Shown: piece after piece, positions 32,961 through 41,018 of the stretch
How the letters are laid out: every line of letters starts with the position of its first letter
Numbering within the stretch: the first letter of the stretch is position 1
Assembly: GCA_003343805.1 (NCBI GenBank)
Contig: QAKM01000044.1
Coordinates: 1-64,000, forward strand
Direction of reading: 5' to 3'
Length of the DNA: 64,000 nt
Source: Bacillota bacterium
GTDB taxonomy: Bacteria; Bacillota; Clostridia; Christensenellales; Borkfalkiaceae
Notes under the pieces: generated by a model
Seen by the model: only the letters and a program-made list of their open reading frames with translations
Database searches by the model: none
Told to the model about the DNA's origin: nothing
Made by a program: the position numbers and the translations under genes

Positions 32961-34736
32961 GTGAGGGAGATCTGCGACGGGGAGCTGAAGAATGCTTCCC
33001 TTTCTCAATTAAAGGATATTTGCAGAGAGCTCAGGGAGGAGATCCTTGCGGCGGTCTTTGCGTGCGGCGGACATCTTTCCTCCAACCTCGGGGCGGTCGA
33101 ACTCACCGTGGCGCTTCACCGCGTGTTCGATTTCCCGCAGGATAAGATCATCTTTGACGTGGGCCACCAGTGCTATGCGCACAAACTGCTCTCGGGCAGG
33201 GCGGGACGCTTCCGGACGCTCCGTCAGGAGGGTGGGCTTTCGGGCTTCCCCAAGCGCAGCGAGAGCGAATACGATTGCTACGGAACGGGTCATGCGGGCA
33301 CGGCGATCTCGGCTGCGCTCGGCTTTGCGAAGGCGCGCGATCTCAAGGGAGAGCATCACAATGTCATTGCGCTCGTCGGCGACGGCTCCTTCAACAACGG
33401 CCTCATCTATGAGGCGCTCAACAGCCTCAGTGTGCTGAACACCTCCGTTCTCATCGTGCTCAACGACAACGAGATGTCCATCTCCAAGACGGTCGGAAGC
33501 ATGGCGGGCATTCTGGAGGAGGTCCGCAAAGGGCAGCCGGAATGTTCAAAGGCTTCGCAGCTTGCTTCCGACGGGGATGATCCGTCGCTGGATGCGGCAG
33601 AGGATATCCGTCTCTTTGAGCGCTTCGGCCTTCGCTATATGGGGGTCGTCAACGGGCACGACATGGGCGAACTGCTCACGACTCTGGAAAAGGCGAAGTC
33701 CGCCCTGCGGGAGGGGAGCGTGCTGCTGCACGTTCATACGCGCAAGGGATATGGGCATCCGTTCTGTGAAAATGCCCCCACGGAGACGCACGGCGTCGGC
33801 AAAGGCGGGGAGACAGAACGGGAATTTTCCGCGGCTTTGGGAGAAGAGCTCGTCTCGCTTGCGGCGAGAGACAGTCGCGTCGTTGCCGTGACGGCGGCCA
33901 TGACGGACAGCCTCGGGCTGCGCCGCTTCTTTGACCGCTTCCCGGAACGCGCCTTTGATGTGGGCATCTGCGAGGAGCACGCCTCCATCCTGTGTGCGGC
34001 GCTGGCGGCTGCGGGGATGCGTCCGTATTACGCGATCTATTCCACGTTTTTACAGCGTGCCTACGATGAAGTCATCCACGATGTCTGCGCGCAGAATCTG
34101 CCCGTCGTCTTCTGCATCGATCGGGCGGGGGTGACGGGGAGAGACGGCGAGACGCATCAGGGCGTCTTTGATCTCTCCTTTCTGCTGCCTGTTCCCAATC
34201 TTACCATTGCCGTTCCGAAAGACATCTCGGAATTTCGTTCCATGCTCCGTATGAGCACGCAATGGAATGGCCCGCTTGCGATCCGCTATCCGAGAGAGGG
34301 GATCGAAGGGGAAAAACAGGCCGAAAGCCCGATTGAGTTCGGGAAATTTGAGGTTTTGCATAGTACTACGTCTGACATAGTATTGATTGCGACGGGGGGA
34401 AGATGTTTGGATCTTGCCCGCCGCGTCCTGCAGCACGCATGGGCGGAGGGGCTTGATGCAACGCTCGTTCATGCGCGTTTTGTCAAGCCGCTCGATGAAG
34501 CGCTGCTCTCCGGACTTTCCGCGCACACCGTCATCACGTTGGAGGACAATGTGCTCATCGGCGGATTCGGCGATGCCGTGGCGCGCTTTTATCGGGATTC
34601 GGATAAGAAGGTCTTATCCTTTGGGTACAGGGATTGCTTCCTCCCGCACGGCGCTCCGCGCGATCTCATGCGGGAATATGGGCTGGACGAGGAGGAGATC
34701 CTTGGCTGTCTGAGGGAACATTATGCGGGCCGATAA
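32961..34736 (+). CDS. dxs: 1-deoxy-D-xylulose-5-phosphate synthase
   Basis: Dxs joins pyruvate and glyceraldehyde-3-phosphate with thiamine diphosphate, the first MEP pathway step. Seen are GGHLSSNLGAVELTVALH, the TPP/metal motif GDGSFNNGLIYEALN, the catalytic Glu in CEEHASILCAAL, AIYSTFLQRAYDEVIHDV, DRAGVTGRDGETHQGVFD and AIRYPREG. The GTG at 32961 is preferred (591 residues, AGAAGGGGG upstream), but an in-frame ATG at 32919 inside ispA is possible. Residues about 465-474 (VLHSTTSDIV), between the central and C-terminal domains, come from a copy of the dispersed palindromic repeat (34354-34383). Confidence 0.95.
   Translation: MREICDGELKNASLSQLKDICRELREEILAAVFACGGHLSSNLGAVELTVALHRVFDFPQDKIIFDVGHQCYAHKLLSGRAGRFRTLRQEGGLSGFPKRSESEYDCYGTGHAGTAISAALGFAKARDLKGEHHNVIALVGDGSFNNGLIYEALNSLSVLNTSVLIVLNDNEMSISKTVGSMAGILEEVRKGQPECSKASQLASDGDDPSLDAAEDIRLFERFGLRYMGVVNGHDMGELLTTLEKAKSALREGSVLLHVHTRKGYGHPFCENAPTETHGVGKGGETEREFSAALGEELVSLAARDSRVVAVTAAMTDSLGLRRFFDRFPERAFDVGICEEHASILCAALAAAGMRPYYAIYSTFLQRAYDEVIHDVCAQNLPVVFCIDRAGVTGRDGETHQGVFDLSFLLPVPNLTIAVPKDISEFRSMLRMSTQWNGPLAIRYPREGIEGEKQAESPIEFGKFEVLHSTTSDIVLIATGGRCLDLARRVLQHAWAEGLDATLVHARFVKPLDEALLSGLSAHTVITLEDNVLIGGFGDAVARFYRDSDKKVLSFGYRDCFLPHGAPRDLMREYGLDEEEILGCLREHYAGR
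34354..34383 (+). repeat. Dispersed palindromic repeat, copy 3 (inside dxs)
   Basis: TTTTGCATAGTACTACGT is followed by CTGACATAGTAT, differing from copy 1 at four positions, so the palindrome is partly decayed. It encodes VLHSTTSDIV in the same frame as copies 1 and 2. Confidence 0.88.
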
Positions 34737-35484
34737 GTTCTTTGCGCCGCGGTTCGGCTCGCGGACGAAGGCGGCCGATGCCCTTCGCCGCGGCCTTGTT
34801 TTAAAAAACGGCAGGCCTCTTGCGCCCGATGATGAAGTGAAGGAGGCCGATTCGTTTGAGTTTCCTCCGCCCAAGGAGCAGTACGTCTCCAACGGAGGCT
34901 ACAAACTTGCCCGCGGGCTGGATACGTTCGGGCAAGACGTCTCTGGCTGTGTCTTTTGCGATCTGGGGGCCAGCACGGGCGGCTTTACCGATTGTCTGCT
35001 GCAGCGCGGGGCAAAGTCTGTTGTCTGCGTCGATGTGGGGGAAAGCCAGCTCGATCCTTCGCTTGCGGCCGATCCCCGCGTCGTCGTGATGGACAATACC
35101 AATGCCCGCTATCTGACGCGGAAGTCGCTTCCTTTTGCGGTGGACGGGGTCGTGTCCGATCTCAGTTTTATTTCGCTGGAGCTCATCCTGCCGGCCGTTG
35201 CGAGGCTTCTCCCTTCGCACGGGAGCGCGTTTTTACTCTTCAAGCCGCAGTTTGAGTGCGGCGGAAGGGGGCTCGGCAAGCGCGGGATCCTCCCCGTTTC
35301 CCGTCACAATGCGCTTTTAGATCGCTTCTATGATCTTGCTGCGGCGCTCTCCCTCATGCCGTGCGGAATCGTCAATGCGCCTCTTCGGCCGCAGAAAAAT
35401 GTGGAGTATGTCGTCTTTCTGGAAAAGGACGGAACGGCTCTCCCCAAATACCGTTTTTTGGAACAGGCTTCGCATCTCGTTTGA
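34723..35484 (+). CDS. tlyA: TlyA family rRNA (cytidine-2'-O)-methyltransferase
   Basis: TlyA methylates the 2'-OH of cytidines in rRNA. The 253-residue protein has an N-terminal S4 RNA-binding domain (residues 1-60, MRADKFFAPRFGSRTKAADAL) and an FtsJ-like methyltransferase domain. The AdoMet-binding loop is CDLGASTGGFTDCLLQRGAK; the KPQFECGG motif is also present. Some members were first described as hemolysins. It overlaps dxs by 14 bases and is followed by nadK, argR and recN in the usual Firmicutes order. Confidence 0.93.
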   Translation: MRADKFFAPRFGSRTKAADALRRGLVLKNGRPLAPDDEVKEADSFEFPPPKEQYVSNGGYKLARGLDTFGQDVSGCVFCDLGASTGGFTDCLLQRGAKSVVCVDVGESQLDPSLAADPRVVVMDNTNARYLTRKSLPFAVDGVVSDLSFISLELILPAVARLLPSHGSAFLLFKPQFECGGRGLGKRGILPVSRHNALLDRFYDLAAALSLMPCGIVNAPLRPQKNVEYVVFLEKDGTALPKYRFLEQASHLV

Positions 35485-35557
35485 GGTGCGTTTTTTTATG
35501 CCTCCTTGTCGGATGGGTGAAATTATGTAAAATTTCTCGTAATTTTTCCCGAAACTC

Positions 35558-35586
35558 TTGCAATTATAAGTTTTTTCCTGTATAAT
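35558..35586 (+). promoter_or_regulatory. Sigma-A promoter of nadK-argR-recN (near-leaderless geometry)
   Basis: TTGCAA (35558-35563), a 17-base spacer and consensus TATAAT (35581-35586) place +1 at about 35593, two bases before the nadK ATG. Confidence 0.8.
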
Positions 35587-35594
35587 ATCAATCA

Positions 35595-36392
35595 ATGAAG
35601 ATCGGTGTTTTATACAATCGGGACCGCGTGAGCGAAGGCTCCTTCCCGGCCATTGCCGAACGCTTTGCCCGCGGCGGCGGGGAGGCGGTGCTCTTTTCTT
35701 CTCCGGAGGAGATCAAGGGGGTGGACTGCCTTCTCATCCTCGGCGGCGATGGCACGGTGCTCCGTGCGAGCAAGCCCGCTTCGCTCCACGGCATTCCCAT
35801 CGTTGCCGTCAATTACGGGACGCTCGGCTTTCTGACGGAGTTCAAGCGCGGAGAGCTGGATGCCGCGGTGGACTTCATCCTATTGGGGAAGCACGTCGTG
35901 CAGAAGCGGACTATGCTCGAAGTCGTCTTCCGCGGCAAGAGCACGCATTGCCTCAACGAGCTCGTGCTCTCCCGTCCCGTCTCGCCGGAGGCAGACAGCC
36001 GTCTCGTCCGCATCTGCGTGACGATCGACGGGAAGGAGGCGGGCGTCTTTTCGGCCGACGGGCTCATCCTGTCTACGCCGACTGGCTCGACGGCCTACTC
36101 GCTTTCGGCGGGCGGAAGCGTGATGTCGCCTGACTGCCGCACGTTTGAACTGACGCCCATCTGTGCCTTTTCGCTCCGGAGCCGCCCCATTGTCTGTTCG
36201 GACGGGAGCACGCTCCGCTTTACGGCGGAACCGCACGGCGGGGGGCTGCTGCTGCACGGGGACGGCGTGTTCCTCGGCGAGCTCGAAAAGGGGGATGAAC
36301 TCATCGTCCGCCGCTCTTCGCGCGTCGCCACCTTTTGGGTCAAGGATGAGGGGGATACCTTCCGCCGTCTGACCGAGATCATCAACGGATAA
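35595..36392 (+). CDS. nadK: NAD kinase
   Basis: NadK phosphorylates NAD to NADP. The 265-residue protein has the family motifs GGDGTVLR (about residues 50-57), the NYGTLGFL segment, CLNELVLSRP and the glycine-rich LSTPTGSTAYSLSAGG. It starts a transcription unit with argR and recN. There is no Shine-Dalgarno before the ATG; the sequence between the -10 box and the ATG is only ATCAATCA. Confidence 0.95.
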   Translation: MKIGVLYNRDRVSEGSFPAIAERFARGGGEAVLFSSPEEIKGVDCLLILGGDGTVLRASKPASLHGIPIVAVNYGTLGFLTEFKRGELDAAVDFILLGKHVVQKRTMLEVVFRGKSTHCLNELVLSRPVSPEADSRLVRICVTIDGKEAGVFSADGLILSTPTGSTAYSLSAGGSVMSPDCRTFELTPICAFSLRSRPIVCSDGSTLRFTAEPHGGGLLLHGDGVFLGELEKGDELIVRRSSRVATFWVKDEGDTFRRLTEIING

Positions 36393-36415
36393 CGAGAATT
36401 TTTAGGAGGGGAGCC

Positions 36416-36871
36416 ATGCTCAGAAACGCAAGACACAATAAGATTTTGGAACTCATCGAGGAAAAGGAGATCGAGACGCAGGAAGAGCTCTGCAAGGAGC
36501 TTGCCGCGGCTCATTTTTCCGTAACGCAGGCTACCGTCTCGCGCGATGTGCGGGAGCTTCGCCTCTTTAAGGTGGCCGGGACAAAGAAGCGGTATCGCTA
36601 TGCCGCGATCGGCAAGGGGGAAGAGGAGCTCTCCGACAAGATGCGCTCGCTCTTCCGCGCCGGCATCGAGAGCATCCAGACGGTCGGGAATATCGTCGTC
36701 ACCAAGACGCTCAATGGAAACGGCGCCAATGCGGGCGTCATCATCGATATGCTCAAGTACGAGGAAGTCGTCGGGAGCATCGCGGGGGATGATACCGTCT
36801 TTTCTCTCTGCCGGACGGCGGAGGATGCCGAAGCGGTGCGCGGGCGGCTGGAGCGCCTTGCGGGGAACTGA
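36416..36871 (+). CDS. argR: Arginine repressor ArgR
   Basis: ArgR/AhrC represses arginine biosynthesis and activates catabolism as an arginine-bound hexamer. The 151 residues have an N-terminal winged helix (RHNKILELIEEKEIETQEELCKEL, then TQATVSRDVRELRLFKV) and a C-terminal oligomerisation/arginine domain with GNGANAGVIID and GSIAGDDTVF. AGGAGGGG gives a strong ribosome-binding site. The argR-recN pairing is typical of Firmicutes. Confidence 0.95.
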   Translation: MLRNARHNKILELIEEKEIETQEELCKELAAAHFSVTQATVSRDVRELRLFKVAGTKKRYRYAAIGKGEEELSDKMRSLFRAGIESIQTVGNIVVTKTLNGNGANAGVIIDMLKYEEVVGSIAGDDTVFSLCRTAEDAEAVRGRLERLAGN

Positions 36872-36874
36872 TCC

Positions 36875-38578
36875 ATGCTGCGCACGCTGTATCTGAAAAA
36901 TGTTGCCCTGGTCGACGAGGCGGAGATCGCCTTTTCGGAGGGGCTGAATGTGCTTTCCGGGGAGACGGGTGCGGGCAAGTCGGTCATTCTCGACAGCATC
37001 GACTTCGTTCTCGGCGCGAAAGCGGACAAGGGGATGATCCGTTCGGGACAGAGCGAGTGCTCGGTCCGGGCGGAATTTTCCTGTGACCCGGAACTGCTGC
37101 GTCCCGTTTTGGAGGAGCTCGACCTCGAAGAGAGCGATACGCTGCTCATTGTCCGCCGCCTGAATGCGGACGGGAGGAGTTCTCTGCGCGTCAACGGGTG
37201 CCCTATGACGGCGACCATGCTCCGTAAGCTCACGTCCCGCCTCGTGGACGTCCACGGCCAGAGTGAGCACTTTTTCCTTCTGAAGGAGGCCAATCAGCTC
37301 AGATTGCTCGATCAGATCGCGGGAACGAAGGAGGCAAGGGAGAAGGTCGGCGAACTGCTGAAGGAGCGGCGCGCGCTTCAAGAGAAGCTCTCCTCGCTCG
37401 GCGGGGATGAGGGGGAGCGGGAACGCCGCGCCGATATTCTGCGCTTCCAGATCGAAGAGCTGGAAAACGCTGCGCTCAAAGAGGGCGAAGAGGAGGAGCT
37501 GCTTGCCCTCCGCGCCAAGTATCAGAATGCCGAAAAGATCCTGGGCGGGCTCAAGACCGTGCGGGATGCCCTTCTTTCGGACGGTGGCGCGGCGGATGCC
37601 GTCAATATCGCCCACCGCGGGCTTTTATCCATTGTCCGCTATGGTAACTATGATGCGCTCTCCGAGCGGCTGGAAAACGCGCTCGCGGAGCTTGAGGACA
37701 TCGGGGAAACGGCGGAGTCGCTTGCAGAGGAACTTGACATCGACGAGCGGGAAGCGGAGCGCGTGGAAAACCGTCTCGACGAGATCCGCTCGCTCAAAAA
37801 GAAGTATGGAGGCTCGGTCGAAGAGGCGCTCTCCTTCCTTGCACGCGCCCGGGAGGAGCTTTCTCTGTTGGAGAACAGCGCCGAGGAGTGCGAGAAACTG
37901 CGCGCGCGGCTTGAAAACAATTCCGTGCTGCTCTATGCGGCCTGCCGGAAGCTCACCGAATTGCGGAATGCGGGGGCAGAGGGCTTTACGGAGCGCGTCG
38001 TCGGCGAGCTCAGAACGCTCAATATCCCGTCTGCCCGGTTCGAGATCGCCTTCGAGCCGTATTCCGAGGAGGACCTTCCCCGTGTCAATTCAGACGGCTT
38101 GGACCGCGTCCGCTTTCTCTTTTCGGCGAATGCGGGCGAACCGCCCAAGGAGCTCGGCAAGATCATCAGCGGCGGCGAGATGAGCCGCTTTATGCTTGCG
38201 GTCAAAGCGCAGCTCTCTTCGCTCGGTTCCATCGGGACGTACATCTTCGATGAGATCGACGCGGGTATCGGCGGAAAGACGGCGCGCGTCGTAGCGGAAA
38301 AGTTTTCCGCGATCGCACGATCGACGCAGATCATCGCCGTCTCACACCTTGCCCAGATCGCAGCGTTTGCCGATCGGGAATTTCTCATTGAAAAGCAGGA
38401 AGCGGAGGGGAGGACGTTCTCCCGCATCCGCCTGCTCGGCGAGGAGGAGCGGCGGGAGGAGCTGGTGCGACTCCTGGGCGGAGACCGAAGTGAATCTGCC
38501 CTCCGTCATGCCGACGAGCTGCTGGAGAGTGCCCGCGCATATAAGTCGGAAACCAACGGAAAGCCGGTCGGGCGGTGA
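36875..38578 (+). CDS. recN: DNA repair protein RecN
   Basis: RecN is an SMC-like ATPase of double-strand break repair. The 567-residue protein has Walker A GETGAGKS (residues 29-36), the central coiled-coil region rich in Glu, Leu and Arg, the ABC signature SGGEMSRFMLA and Walker B YIFDEIDAGIGG. Length matches the family. It begins 3 bases after argR and its TGA overlaps a possible GTG start of spoIVB. Confidence 0.96.
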   Translation: MLRTLYLKNVALVDEAEIAFSEGLNVLSGETGAGKSVILDSIDFVLGAKADKGMIRSGQSECSVRAEFSCDPELLRPVLEELDLEESDTLLIVRRLNADGRSSLRVNGCPMTATMLRKLTSRLVDVHGQSEHFFLLKEANQLRLLDQIAGTKEAREKVGELLKERRALQEKLSSLGGDEGERERRADILRFQIEELENAALKEGEEEELLALRAKYQNAEKILGGLKTVRDALLSDGGAADAVNIAHRGLLSIVRYGNYDALSERLENALAELEDIGETAESLAEELDIDEREAERVENRLDEIRSLKKKYGGSVEEALSFLARAREELSLLENSAEECEKLRARLENNSVLLYAACRKLTELRNAGAEGFTERVVGELRTLNIPSARFEIAFEPYSEEDLPRVNSDGLDRVRFLFSANAGEPPKELGKIISGGEMSRFMLAVKAQLSSLGSIGTYIFDEIDAGIGGKTARVVAEKFSAIARSTQIIAVSHLAQIAAFADREFLIEKQEAEGRTFSRIRLLGEEERREELVRLLGGDRSESALRHADELLESARAYKSETNGKPVGR

Positions 38579-38590
38579 ATATTCTTAAAA

Positions 38591-38633
38591 AGCCTGCGCA
38601 AAGTAACCTCATGGGAGGGCTTATGCGCAGGCT
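38591..38633 (+). promoter_or_regulatory. Hairpin covering the spoIVB start
   Basis: AGCCTGCGCA (38591-38600) is the perfect complement of TGCGCAGGCT (38624-38633). The preferred ATG (38623-38625) lies at the foot of the right arm and the GGGAGGG ribosome-binding site in the loop. Pairing could limit translation; no T-run follows, so it is not a typical terminator. Confidence 0.45.
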
Positions 38634-39669
38634 GAATTTTATTAAGAACACATCGCGTCCGCGGCGGGCGGCCTTGGGGGTGCTTGTCCTGGCGGCAGTC
38701 ATATCGGTGACGTCGGGGCAGCAGCTCGAGGCGGATGCGGCAACAGAATATTATATCGGAGGCATGGCGGCGGGGTTTGCGCTCCCGGCGGGCGGTGCGG
38801 AGATCGTGGAGCTGAACTCGGTCGCGGGTGACGGGGAAACGCGCCGTCCGGCGGAGGAAGCGGGGATGCGTGCAGGCGACCTCATCTGCGCGGCGGACGG
38901 CGCTGCCATTGACAGCATTGCCGGGCTGAATGCCGCTCTGGAGAAGTGCGGCGGAAAGAGCATCCGTTTTACCGTGCTGAGGGACGGGGAGAGACTGCAG
39001 GTTTCCGTGCAGCCGCTTCTGGATGCCAAGACGGGGAAGTGGAAGATCGGCGTGCTCATCCGCGATACGCTGTCGGGGATCGGCACGATCACATATATCG
39101 AAAAAGGGTCCCTTCACTTCGGCGCTTTGGGGCACGGGATCGGGGAGGGGGCCTCCCCCGACATGACGGGCGCCAAGGTGTTTGCGTGCAGCGTGATCGG
39201 CGTCAATAAGGGGACGCGGGGGCGGGCCGGGGAGCTGAAGGGGCTCTTTCATCATGAAACCACGATCGCCCGTGCAGAGCTCTTCTGCGGCACGGGCCTT
39301 TTCGGTACGTTTGAAAGCGGCTACGATCTGTCGGCTTGCCGGACGGCGGAGATCGCTCCCGTCTCCGAGGCGGTCATTGGGAAGGCGGTCATCTATTCGA
39401 CGGTGGACGGAAGGGAATCGAAGCCGTACGAGATCGCCATCGCCAAGGTGGATGCCAACGATCGGGACAACAAGAATTTTGTCATCAAGGTGACGGACGA
39501 GGCGCTCATCGCGGAGACGGGCGGCATCGTGCAGGGAATGAGCGGCAGCCCCATTCTGCAGAACGGAAAGCTCATCGGTGCGGTGACGCACGTCTTTTTG
39601 AACGACCCCACGCGGGGGTACGGCATCTCCATCGAGCGCATGATGACGGGGGAGCGCGAGCGCCGCTGA
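38623..39669 (+). CDS. spoIVB: Stage IV sporulation protein B (SpoIVB serine peptidase)
   Basis: SpoIVB is a secreted forespore protease that triggers pro-sigma-K processing. The protein has an N-terminal anchor (AALGVLVLAAVISVTS), a PDZ domain (about residues 70-155) and a C-terminal S55 peptidase domain. The active Ser lies in GMSGSPILQNGKLIGAVTHV and the His in LHFGALGHGI. ATG 38623 gives 348 residues and has GGGAGGG close upstream; a coupled GTG at 38575 (364 residues) is an alternative. In B. subtilis the gene is under sigma-F/sigma-G; I could not identify such a promoter here. Confidence 0.94.
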   Translation: MRRLNFIKNTSRPRRAALGVLVLAAVISVTSGQQLEADAATEYYIGGMAAGFALPAGGAEIVELNSVAGDGETRRPAEEAGMRAGDLICAADGAAIDSIAGLNAALEKCGGKSIRFTVLRDGERLQVSVQPLLDAKTGKWKIGVLIRDTLSGIGTITYIEKGSLHFGALGHGIGEGASPDMTGAKVFACSVIGVNKGTRGRAGELKGLFHHETTIARAELFCGTGLFGTFESGYDLSACRTAEIAPVSEAVIGKAVIYSTVDGRESKPYEIAIAKVDANDRDNKNFVIKVTDEALIAETGGIVQGMSGSPILQNGKLIGAVTHVFLNDPTRGYGISIERMMTGERERR

Positions 39670-39708
39670 ACCGTCGATATTTTTCGGGAAACTGCGCAAA
39701 CTGGTTGT

Positions 39709-40848
39709 ATGAAAAAATGGATGATCGTGGCGGCGGCGCTTGCGCTGGCGGTGCCGGCCTGCCTGGGAAATGCAGTTGAAAGGGAAGAGAACGGCGCAAA
39801 GGCGGCGTATGTGTGCGAGGCGGAGAGCGGCACGGCAGTTGCGGCGCGGCACGAGACCGAGCGCCTGCCCATTGCAAGTATGTGTAAGATCATGACGCTG
39901 CTCCTCGCCTTTGAGGCGGCGGACGCGGGGGAATTATCGTTGGAGGAATCGGTCGTGGTGAGCGAACACGCGGCGGGGATGGGAGGTTCGCAGGTCTTTC
40001 TCGATTCGGGGCTCTCCTATCCCGCCGGCGAGCTCCTGAAGAGCATCGCCGTCTGTTCGGCGAATGATTCCTGTGTGGCGATCTCCGAACGCATCGCGGG
40101 CAGCGAGGAGGCCTTTGTGGAGCGCATGAACGAACGGGCGAGGGAACTCGGTGCGGAGGACACGCTGTTTGCGAACTGTACGGGCCTCCCGCGGGAACCG
40201 CAGTATTCCTGTGCGAAGGATGTTGCGCTCATGTTGCGGGAGCTTTTAAAGCATGAGCCGTTCTTTGATTATGCGGGCATCCGCCTGGAGGACTTCCGTC
40301 ATCCGGACGGAAGAGTGACGACCATGACGAATACCAACAAATTGCTGCGCAAACTGGAGGGATGCGACGGCGGCAAGACGGGATTTACGCAGGAGGCGGG
40401 GTTCTGTCTTGCGGCGACGGCAAAGCGCGGGGAGACACGCCTTGTCTGCGTCGTCATCGGTGCGGAAAGTTCGGATGCGCGTTTTGAATGTACGGCAAGG
40501 CTCCTGAACGAAACGTTTGCAACGCATGAACGGCGCGTCGTTGCGGCGGCGGATCGGCCGATGGAGAATGCGCTTGCCGTGAAGGGCAGTCGCTCCGACC
40601 GTATCGGATACGCACCTGAGCGTTCGATGGGGATCTTTGTGAAAAAGGGAGAGAAAGCGGATGTCCGTACCGAGCTGATCCTTCCCGCAGGCGTTCGCGC
40701 ACCCGTTATGCGCGGAGACCGCGTAGGGGAGATCGTCCTGTATCTAGGCGGCGTGGAGGTGGACCGATGCGCTCTGATCAGTCTGGACGATGCACCGCGC
40801 TATAGCTACGGCGAAGCCTTTCTGGAGGGAGCACATCTTTGGAATTGA
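39709..40848 (+). CDS. D-alanyl-D-alanine carboxypeptidase (PBP5/DacF type)
   Basis: The enzyme removes the terminal D-Ala of peptidoglycan stem peptides. The 379-residue protein has a signal peptide (MKKWMIVAAALALAVPACLG), the S-x-x-K motif as SMCK, S-x-N as SAND and the K-T-G motif in GGKTGFT. A C-terminal beta domain corresponds to PBP5 domain II. There is no clear C-terminal amphipathic anchor, so anchoring may differ. The place after spoIVB suggests, but does not prove, a sporulation role as for DacF/DacB. No good Shine-Dalgarno is seen. Confidence 0.92.
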   Translation: MKKWMIVAAALALAVPACLGNAVEREENGAKAAYVCEAESGTAVAARHETERLPIASMCKIMTLLLAFEAADAGELSLEESVVVSEHAAGMGGSQVFLDSGLSYPAGELLKSIAVCSANDSCVAISERIAGSEEAFVERMNERARELGAEDTLFANCTGLPREPQYSCAKDVALMLRELLKHEPFFDYAGIRLEDFRHPDGRVTTMTNTNKLLRKLEGCDGGKTGFTQEAGFCLAATAKRGETRLVCVVIGAESSDARFECTARLLNETFATHERRVVAAADRPMENALAVKGSRSDRIGYAPERSMGIFVKKGEKADVRTELILPAGVRAPVMRGDRVGEIVLYLGGVEVDRCALISLDDAPRYSYGEAFLEGAHLWN

Positions 40849-40852
40849 GCGA

Positions 40853-40880
40853 TTTGCGAAGTACTATGCCAGGCATAATA
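40853..40880 (+). repeat. Dispersed palindromic repeat, copy 4 (degenerate, intergenic)
   Basis: TTTGCGAAGTACTATGCC followed by AGGCATAATA matches copy 1 at about 23 of 28 positions. It starts 5 bases after the carboxypeptidase stop codon. It also contains the inverted repeat TATGCC-A-GGCATA. Confidence 0.65.
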
Positions 40881-40931
40881 CAAGGCATTGCCTTGCAGGA
40901 TTCAAATAAATGTCTGTTTTTGATTGTAAAG

Positions 40932-40957
40932 CCCGCGGGGATGACCTGCGGGTTTTT
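40932..40957 (+). terminator. Rho-independent terminator before lysA
   Basis: An 8-bp stem with one G-T pair (40932-40939 with 40945-40952) is followed by TTTTT. Confidence 0.8.
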
Positions 40958-40958
40958 C

Positions 40959-40988
40959 TTGACGGGAACGGGAGATTTGTGCTATAAT
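40959..40988 (+). promoter_or_regulatory. Sigma-A promoter of lysA
   Basis: TTGACG at 40959-40964, an 18-base spacer and consensus TATAAT at 40983-40988. Confidence 0.78.
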
Positions 40989-41018
40989 TTGCGCAGCAAC
41001 GAAGGAAGGAACAGACAA

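Noticed and set aside
40989-41018. Lysine riboswitch upstream of lysA
   Set aside because: The promoter lies only about 30 bases before the start codon, far too short for an L-box.
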